This document shows positions 8,197-14,029 of a stretch of DNA of 14,029 nucleotides, in pieces. The notes under the pieces are model-generated. The model did no database searches. It was not told where the DNA came from and saw only the letters and a program-made list of their open reading frames with translations. The DNA comes from Thalassiosira profunda (taxonomy: Eukaryota > Bacillariophyta > Thalassiosirophyceae > Thalassiosirales > Thalassiosiraceae): assembly GCA_036939355.1 (NCBI GenBank), contig JALLAP010001109.1, forward strand, positions 1-14,029, read 5' to 3'. How positions within the stretch are numbered: the stretch's first letter is position 1; each line of letters begins with the position of its first letter. Made by a program: the position numbers and the translations under genes.

Positions 8197-9939
8197 TTAC
8201 CCATACTTCGCCATCAGCTTGCGTTTCTTCTCCTGAATGGCAGCAAGCTCGGCCGCACTCTTCTGAACTACTGGCGCTGCGGCAGGCTTGCTCTCCGCCA
8301 CTTCCTTTCGTTCAGCCCTGGGCAATTCGCTCCCCCGCGGGTTCGGGTCAGCGCCATCGGTCATGTGCCGACTTTGCATCCCGGGGCCTCCCATGCTTTC
8401 CTTGAAGGTAGACGGGCGCGCTGCGTAAGCCCTCCCTTTGGCGGCAGTTTTGTCGCGCTCGCGTCGCAGAACTTCCTCCATCAATTCCTTCTCCTCTCGA
8501 CGGGCATCGTTTAGATTGTCCGCACGATCGCGGCTTCGGCTGCGTTCGCGGCGGTCGTATCCTCTGCCCCTGTCGCGCTCCCGATCATATCGGTCGCCCC
8601 TGCGGTCATCATAACCACGCATTCCCCGGTTGTCTCCGCGGTAGTCATGTCCCCTGCCACGATCCCTCTCGTCTCTCGGGTAATCCCTCTCGCTCCTCCT
8701 ATCGTAGCCCTCAGACCTCCCCCCTCGATCCACGGCCGGGCGCTTCCCGTCGTTGCTGCCCGGCAAGTCCATCTCGCCCAACGTCACCGTCTCGGTGTTC
8801 CCGTACTCGGGAAAAGTCACCTGAAATCGAGGACGAGCGAGCATCTCCCCGCTCTCCTGATCCCTCAGGATGACCCTGTCCACCACTGCATCGTACCACG
8901 TGACGGGATTGTCGTCGTCCCCGTACAAGGCCTGGACGCGAGCCCCCACCTTCTGAAAGTATTCCATCGCCGCCTTGTTGCCCAGGTGTTGCTTCGCCCG
9001 ATCCTCCACCCGCTCCGCCTGCAGCAACTTCACCTTGAACTGCCGTTCGATCGCCAGCGGCAACCGGGGCAGCCGCGTCCCGAAGTAGTCCAAATCGCTC
9101 AGCAGCGACATCGCGTACTTCCCCACGGTGGTCTCCGCCTTGCCCTGCCGAATCTCTACCGCCTCCTCATCGTACAGGTAGGGCTCGAACCAGTGCCACA
9201 GCGACACGGGATCGGCGGCGTATCGCAGATAGAGGAAGCCGATGCACCGAATGTAGGGAGAGTCCACGTGCTCGAGCATCAGCGACATTTGCTTCTCGGT
9301 GCACCGAAGCGTGAAGAGGCGGAGGAGNTCGAGCATCAGCGACATTTGCTTCTCGGTGCACCGAAGCGTGAAGAGGCGGAGGAGGAGGCAAAAGGCCGTC
9401 GAGGGCGATTTGTGGGCGCCTGAGTGGAGGCGTTGAGAGTCTCGTGTTGCAAATGGCACAACAAAGAAGCAGATACAGACGGCGAGTGCTTACAACTGAA
9501 TTGCAGCTTTGGCGCCCCCTCCCAGATTCCATGCTGTGTTTATTGTCGTGTTGTACAAATGACTTACCTATTGAGAGCGGGAGACAAACGGGGCAAGGTA
9601 CGGTGAGTGAGACAGTATTATGACATTAAAGCACGACGGTGCATGTCACTCACCTGCCGTCCAAGGCTCCATGTGCTTCACCTCGTAATAAATCTCGTCG
9701 ACCAAGCTGTTCCAATCGCCCAGCTTTTCGCAGCACTTCTGGAAGTACGGCGCCTTGGCGATGTTTTGCAGCAGCATGGGGTGGAGGTTGAACGTGTCGT
9801 CCGGGCACGCGAGCGGGATGACGCCGCGGAGGTGGGCGTTGCGCCGTCCCTCTTCGATGGCGGCGCGGAAGGCCTCATCGGCGCGGAGCTCGCGCTCCTT
9901 GACGTTGCCCTCCTGGCGCCAGAGGGCGCTGCGGGACAT
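8197..9939 (-). CDS. PRP38-family splicing factor with Tudor-like domain
   Basis: Probable component of the spliceosome B complex, acting in the nucleus. Exon 1 is 9939-9654 and exon 2 is 9419-8197, with a 234-bp intron (donor GTGAGT, acceptor CAG). The junction reads EPWTAGAHKSPSTAFC, as expected for PRP38B-type proteins. Marks: FNLHPMLLQNIAKAPYF, VDEIYYEVKHMEPW, LLRLFTLR, DSPYIRCIGFLYLRY. After the PRP38 domain, residues 233-295 (8952-8764) look like a Tudor fold: KVGARVQALYGDD, WYDAVVD, VTFPEYGNTETV. An Arg/Asp/Ser-rich tail follows (about 308-375) and then a basic, charged C-terminus ending KLMAKYG. The printed sequence repeats 56 bp around an N at 9328; it is in frame and adds 19 false residues. 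Collapsed, the two exons total 1452 nt, 483 residues. PRP38A lacks the long tail, so PRP38B is the closer match. Confidence 0.9.
9272..9384. repeat. 56-bp exact direct repeat around a single N (assembly join)
   Basis: Copy 1 is 9272-9327, the N is 9328 and copy 2 is 9329-9384, all identical. The doubled segment would place LLRLFTLRCTEKQMSLML twice in the PRP38 domain, where the family has it once. With the join at 8005 it bounds a 1322-bp piece (8006-9327) that was probably one contig. Confidence 0.9.
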
Positions 9940-10010
9940 GGTGGCAGTGGCAGCTGGGAGGGCCTCCCGACTTTATTGTGTGGTGGATCAAGGTGAAGGT
10001 GGATGGCGGC

Positions 10011-10026
10011 GGGGGGGGGGGGGGGG
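10011..10026 (+). repeat. Run of 16 G
   Basis: An uninterrupted G16 lies 72-87 bp upstream of the PRP38 start codon (C16 on its coding strand), preceded by GGCGGC. Length is likely to vary between reads or alleles. Confidence 0.8.
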
Positions 10027-10273
10027 CAATAACTTACCTTGCTTTGTACGTACTTCTACCTCTGAAAATTTTGCTGGCTGAATTTTTCGTCGCCAGCCGC
10101 CGTAGTCCCCGCCCAAACCTCCTCGCGTTCGACGTTTCATTGACGCTTGGAATGAATGAACTCCGCTCAAGAACGAAGCACCGGCCGCAGGCAAATGCGT
10201 GGTTGAATGAATAACGCCTTCGATTTGACAGGTCCCCGCGGGTAAGCCGCCAGTTGAATGGAGAAGAGAGAAC

Positions 10274-10290
10274 ACACATCATATGCACAT
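10274..10290 (+). promoter_or_regulatory. Repeated motif ACACATCATATGCACAT (copy 2)
   Basis: This lies 37-53 bp upstream of the membrane-protein ATG, in the sense orientation. It matches the upstream word of the LRR gene (core ACATCATRTGCA). A transcription-factor or initiation site is possible; nothing else supports it. Confidence 0.3.
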
Positions 10291-10326
10291 ACCTACGACG
10301 CTCCAGCTCGTTTTTAGCATTGCAAC

Positions 10327-11325
10327 ATGACCTCACTGCTGAAGGCACTGCAACTCATGGACGCACTTCCAGGAAACGATAGGTCGGCGCCACGCAGCCC
10401 ACAGTCGTCAAGACCTACTTCGCTCGAACTCGATCTCAAATTCAAGATGGCGCAGGATACCGGGCGACCGGCGACGCCTACGTCTAGTACGGACGACGAA
10501 TCGAGCAGCGCCTCCCTCGACGCAGAGGACGATATCATCCGACGAAAGCTAGCCATGCGCGCGTACCATCTACCGGAAAATTCGTTTCGACAGGACCTCG
10601 GCACATACCTCGGCAACAATCACTTGATCTTCGGCATGTGCTGCCATCACCGCCTCCACCCGGTGAAAGGCAGACAGCGGCTCGTCATTCTGCTCGGCTC
10701 GCTGGCGTTTGGCCTCAGCGCGACGAACGCGGTGTTCCTTTACTACTTATGGGGCGGAGGAGGTGCCGCCTACGATGACACGGCGCTCTCGCTGTCGCTC
10801 GGCGGGGCTGTCGTCGAAAACACTACCGGAAAGATGCTGACGGTCGACATATCGCATGGAATGATGTGGCTTTGGACCGCCGGAGCCGCGGCACATTCCT
10901 TCTTCGATCTGACACTGTGGCACATGATCGCGTGCGGGCACATGCAACGAAAATGCTGTCGTATCATCGGATGGAACTTGGCCGTTGCCCTCGTAATGAT
11001 ACTCGTGGCCGCGACCAGCTTCGTCGTCGTGGTCCGGGCATACGAATCGGGAAAGGATGCGGTGGGCGATGAAGATACTGTTGGGCAGTCGTTTCAGTTT
11101 GGAGATGGAAGGGCAGACTTTCAGTACCTGTATGGCTACCTGGTCGAGTTGGTGCTTTCGCTGATGGTGTATTCGATATTTGCGCAGATTGTACTCTTCA
11201 GCGGCATATTGGGCTGCGGCGCCATACCCTTCTTGGGTGGCAGACCATACGAAGTGCGAAAGAACAAAAGAAAGGAGGAACAAAGCGAACGAGACGACGA
11301 AGAAAAAGCAGTGCAGAGCGTTTGA
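10327..11325 (+). CDS. Four-pass membrane protein of unknown function
   Basis: Single-exon gene of 332 residues; I do not recognise a characterised family, though it resembles uncharacterised algal membrane proteins (from memory, not checked). The first 85 residues are polar, Ser/Asp/Pro-rich and probably cytosolic. A compact motif FGMCCHHRLHPVKGRQRL (102-119) lies just before the first membrane segment. Hydrophobic segments are about 118-142, 175-203, 212-237 and 268-296. The loop between one and two carries an N-glycosylation sequon (NTT, about 165-167). The tail is strongly charged (Lys/Arg/Glu, from 308) and would be cytosolic with an even number of passes. The ATG is the first in the frame after the divergent promoter region. 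The Cys/His cluster could bind metal or be acylated, but that is a guess. Confidence 0.8.
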   Translation: MTSLLKALQLMDALPGNDRSAPRSPQSSRPTSLELDLKFKMAQDTGRPATPTSSTDDESSSASLDAEDDIIRRKLAMRAYHLPENSFRQDLGTYLGNNHLIFGMCCHHRLHPVKGRQRLVILLGSLAFGLSATNAVFLYYLWGGGGAAYDDTALSLSLGGAVVENTTGKMLTVDISHGMMWLWTAGAAAHSFFDLTLWHMIACGHMQRKCCRIIGWNLAVALVMILVAATSFVVVVRAYESGKDAVGDEDTVGQSFQFGDGRADFQYLYGYLVELVLSLMVYSIFAQIVLFSGILGCGAIPFLGGRPYEVRKNKRKEEQSERDDEEKAVQSV

Positions 11326-11594
11326 ACTCACCCATGCTCGAGGAGGAAACGGCTCGACTTGCAATGTACATGTAGATTAGAACATGATAGGGACTAGATG
11401 AACTTGTCAGTGCGCAAGGTGCATCCAGCCGCCTCCAAAGTTGCCAATCATTTGTACAAACGGTTGTCGAGGTCTACAACGAGCAACGAGCCGAGAGGGG
11501 GAGAGGGCTGATTGGCGACTTGTGGCGATAGATGGCGAGCTCTGGGCGATGAGAATGAGAACCCCCAAGAAAGAAAAAAGGCAAGACCCTCGAC
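11326..11594. other. Intergenic stretch, nothing recognised
   Basis: It should hold the 3' untranslated region of the membrane-protein gene and the promoter of the acyltransferase gene. Several overlapping open frames exist but none shows a recognisable domain. No repeat or RNA gene was seen. Confidence 0.4.
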
Positions 11595-13601
11595 ATGAGG
11601 ATCTTGGGCCTTGCTACTTGCCGCGGCGGCGTCACCTCCCCCGGCCGCTCATTAATATCTTTGCGCATGAAAGCACGATCTCCGATGATGATCGTCACCA
11701 ACCTATCGGCGACGTCGGCGTGGGCGGCGGATCTCTGGTCCGCATGCCTTCGCTGCTCTCCGCTTCTTGTCCTTGCAACAGCTCTCTGTTTCGTTGCAGC
11801 CGCTGCCGCGCTCTCCCGCCGCTCCAACCTCCTCTCGAAGGAGAAGCCCCGTGGCTACCGCCGCAGGACGTCCCACGCCAGCGCAATGGCAGTCAACAGG
11901 CAATGGCTCGAGGAAGCGTCCGGTATGAAGCAGAACGTGATGAAGTGAGTGATGATGTGGTTGATGTGGTTGATGTGGTTGATGTGTATGTCTGTGTTCT
12001 TGTGATCGACACTCATCAACATCCGCACCCATCCCCTCGACGCAGCATGCTACTCTGCTTAGACGAGGCTCCAACGCGTGCCGAATTTGTCAACATGATG
12101 ATGAAGTTGGCAACCAAGTATGAGAGGATGGGCGCCGTCCCTCGTTTCGACAATGGAGAGTGCGTTTGGCCTCGCATCGACAATCTCGAGGTGGCCGTAG
12201 ACAGGGCGGTTCTAATCGACACTCAATACGACAAAGATGCTGATGAGGCGCATGCGTTGAGGCGAGCTCACGCCCACGTCGGCACAATCTTGACGAACGA
12301 AGAAAATGGGCAGGCATTGCCGTTGTGGAGAGTTGTGATTCTATCTCCAACGGCAGTGCTCATGAGGATTGATCATGCGATCTCTGACGGGCTGTCCACC
12401 ACAACCATCCTGAGGGAAATTGGGGTGAAGACATCAACGCAAGCTCCCTTGACATTGAGCGATCTGGGTCCGATCTTCCGTGCCATCGAAAAGGCTGGCG
12501 ATTTGCGCATCGCTATGTATCCGCTGAAGCTATTGTGGCTCCCAAACTTGATCCGGGCCGTGCGCTTCCTCTCCTATTCTTTGTCCCCGGGCAAGGAACA
12601 ACCCAACCCGATGCGTCCTCTTGACGAACACAAGGGAAAGGCTGTCCCGAGCTCGAGCTATGGAACTGTGTACTTTCCTACGGTCCCTCTCTCGGTATTT
12701 CGAGACACTGCGAGGTGAGTGATGGAAGTTTGCATCCCTGGAGAAGTGCAACTCTGCTCACCATTCGCATACCTCTTCGCTACTCAACAGGGCTATGGGA
12801 GACAAAACTACCATCAACGACGTAATCCTGCTCTGCATGTCGATTACATTTGGTCGTTACATCGATGCGCTGAACGAACGAGGACACAAAGAGTTTGACA
12901 ACACCAACACCGTCAAGGTGTTGTTACCGATTGGCAATCCCATCCGTCCATCGCATTATGGTGACTACTACGAGGGTTTGTGCAATCGCATGACCCCGAT
13001 TGTCATTCCGCTGAATATTCCGCGCTCTTCCAAGGATGCGTCTTCTTTTGCAAGCAGCGCCATCAAACAAATCAGCGCCTACATGCACAAGGCCAAGCGG
13101 TCCAACACTCCTACCTTGATGACGGTGTTGAATACACTGCTATCACCGCTTCTTACGCTTGAAATGATCAAAGACGCCGCAAAGAATACCTTCGAGAGTG
13201 TGTCTTGCGTTTACTCAAATGTTCCAGGGCCCTTGGAGGCACTCTCTTTGAAAGGAGAGACCCGTTCCTATCAGATCACCAAACTGCAGATCATCATGCC
13301 GCACCCTGTCTCTATTGTCAATATCCTTTCGTACAACGCCTCGGTCTTCTTCAACATTACCTTGGATACTCGGGCAGCGGAAGAGCCTTGGAGGTTGAGG
13401 ACCGCATTCGTAGAGGCGGTAGAAAGTGTGGCCGAAGCAGCAGGGGTAAAGTCGAAGTGGGAGAAAGAGTTGGACAGCCTCAAGACTTCTACCGAGTGGG
13501 GTGGCAAAGGAGTGGTGTATTTGTGCGGACCAAATGGTAAAGAATCTTCGGTCGAAGAAAAAGAGCTTGACGATGCCCAGGGCGGGGCGATGGCGCAGTG
13601 A
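11595..13601 (+). CDS. WS/DGAT-like acyltransferase, three exons
   Basis: Likely makes wax esters or triacylglycerol from acyl-CoA and an alcohol or diacylglycerol, at the ER. Exons 11595-11944, 12046-12714 and 12791-13601 join through GTGAGT...CAG introns of 101 and 76 bp and total 1830 nt, 609 residues. A hydrophobic segment (about 52-73, SPLLVLATALCFVAAAAAL) could anchor the N-terminus. The acyltransferase motif HHxxxDG appears as DHAISDG (226-232): the second His, Asp and Gly are kept but the first His is Asp. The C-terminal half has TTINDVIL (346-353) and YSNVPGPLEAL (from 481), typical of the WS/DGAT C-terminal domain (formerly DUF1298). Substrate cannot be told from sequence. The start is uncertain: ATGs at 11667 and 11685 would also keep the hydrophobic segment. 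It converges on the TAF5-like gene, 90 bp between stops. Confidence 0.82.
11954..11986 (+). repeat. 9-bp tandem repeat (GATGTGGTT) in an intron
   Basis: Three full copies of GATGTGGTT at 11954-11980 are followed by GATGTG. They lie near the donor end of the first acyltransferase intron (11945-12045). Confidence 0.8.
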
Positions 13602-13691
13602 ACGTGTGTCGGCAAGAGTGTTTCTGGTGGGGCCAATACAGTGAATGCAAAATAACGTGTAACATTACGAGCTTATTGCATCTTGATTGCA

Positions 13692-14029
13692 TCAATAGTT
13701 GCCCACAGCGAGGAGCAAGTTCCGTTTGGTGAACTTGAGGTCCAAGACAGACACATCGTTGGTCTGGAACACCTTTGATGGAACCCTCGTCCCGGGACGC
13801 GACCGTTCGTTCGCCGGCATCCGAGCCAGCTGTGACGCCGTTGCTGCCCCGCCAAGTCCATTGCCAAACGATGACGTTGCCGTGGCCCCGCGGGCGGCAG
13901 CAAAGTATTCTGGGTTGGAGAGGTGGCTTCCTGCCCCTCGAACGTCCCAGATGCGCACCGCACTGTCCTCTCCCGACACAGCCAGGGCCGCGCCGCACGC
14001 GCTGAACGACATTGCGTGGATCATGCTCG
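13692..14029 (-). CDS. TAF5-like TFIID subunit, C-terminal part
   Basis: Only the last 112 codons lie in the window; the frame is open to the right edge. TAF5 is a WD40-repeat subunit of the general transcription factor TFIID (a paralogue works in SAGA), nuclear. The fragment holds most of one WD40 blade (MIHAMSFSACGAAL, SGEDSAVRIWDVR) and a last strand, VSVLDLKFTKRNLLLAVGNY, which matches the way TAF5 proteins end (FTxRNLLLAxGxY). Between them is a low-complexity Ala/Gly/Ser/Arg stretch that is longer than in animal TAF5. The N-terminal LisH and NTD2 domains would lie beyond the window. TAF5L-like or another WD40 protein is less likely because of the C-terminal match. No intron is needed within the fragment. 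Confidence 0.82.
   Translation of the reverse strand, partial: SMIHAMSFSACGAALAVSGEDSAVRIWDVRGAGSHLSNPEYFAAARGATATSSFGNGLGGAATASQLARMPANERSRPGTRVPSKVFQTNDVSVLDLKFTKRNLLLAVGNY

Larger units (their letters stand above)
9940..10326. promoter_or_regulatory. Divergent promoter region, PRP38 and membrane protein
   Basis: The 387 bp between the two divergent ATGs hold no coding sequence that I can support. They include a run of 16 G (10011-10026) and a word shared with the LRR gene promoter (10274-10290). Both promoters and 5' untranslated regions should be here. No clear TATA box was seen. Confidence 0.5.

Noticed and set aside
7933..9384. True tandem duplications in DUS1 and PRP38
   Set aside because: Both repeats are exact, flank a single N and disturb conserved single-copy regions; assembly joins explain them more simply.
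8647..9423. Plus-strand 258-codon frame opposite PRP38
   Set aside because: Shadow of the PRP38 gene; it is rich in Arg, His, Leu and Pro and contains the false duplication as well.
11441..12718. A 425-codon open frame on the plus strand through the first acyltransferase intron
   Set aside because: Its first half has no recognisable domain, includes the Asp/Val runs of the intronic 9-bp repeat, and is in a different frame from exon 1. Splicing at GTGAGT (11945) and CAG (12045) gives a smoother protein.
1..14029. tRNA genes, rRNA, CRISPR arrays, transposases
   Set aside because: No tRNA T-arm and anticodon pairing, no regular direct-repeat array and no transposase or reverse-transcriptase motif were seen by eye. 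A covariance-model scan would be needed to exclude small RNAs.

Overview
The window is nuclear DNA of a eukaryotic microalga, most likely a diatom or a close stramenopile relative (inference). The signs are short GT-AG introns (54 to 234 bp, nearly all with a GTGAGT donor), dense packing with about 80 to 90 bp between convergent stop codons, a plant-type leucine-rich-repeat (LRR) membrane protein of a style I associate with diatoms, and basal eukaryotic housekeeping genes (PRP38, DUS1, TAF5). No prokaryotic operon, mobile element or CRISPR array was found.

Layout. Positions 1-640 (minus) hold the wreck of a second, ribonuclease-inhibitor-like LRR gene, broken by stops and a frame change; it is followed by an empty stretch with degenerate telomere-like TTAGGG words. 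Positions 970-6141 (minus) hold an 11-exon gene whose spliced frame closes exactly at 1482 codons. It encodes three LRR blocks, each opened by a W...C-W-type cap, then a cysteine-rich neck, about five membrane segments and a C-terminal coiled coil. This is the most unusual gene here. Its start codon lies in a near-perfect 15-bp hairpin. A divergent promoter region separates it from a Dus1-type tRNA-dihydrouridine synthase (6853-8116, plus). That gene converges on a PRP38-family splicing factor (8197-9939, minus) carrying a Tudor-like domain and an Arg/Asp/Ser-rich tail. A second divergent region with a run of 16 G leads to a four-pass membrane protein of unknown function (10327-11325, plus). 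A three-exon WS/DGAT-like acyltransferase (11595-13601, plus) follows and converges on the 3' end of a TAF5-like TFIID gene (13692 to the right edge, minus).

Two single-N positions (8005 and 9328) are each flanked by exact direct repeats of 72 and 56 bp. These are best read as unmerged contig overlaps. Collapsing them restores the DUS1 C-terminus and the PRP38 domain, so the printed reading frames there should not be trusted.

The genes do not form an obvious pathway: the window mixes RNA processing, tRNA modification, transcription and neutral-lipid functions with two LRR genes of different families.
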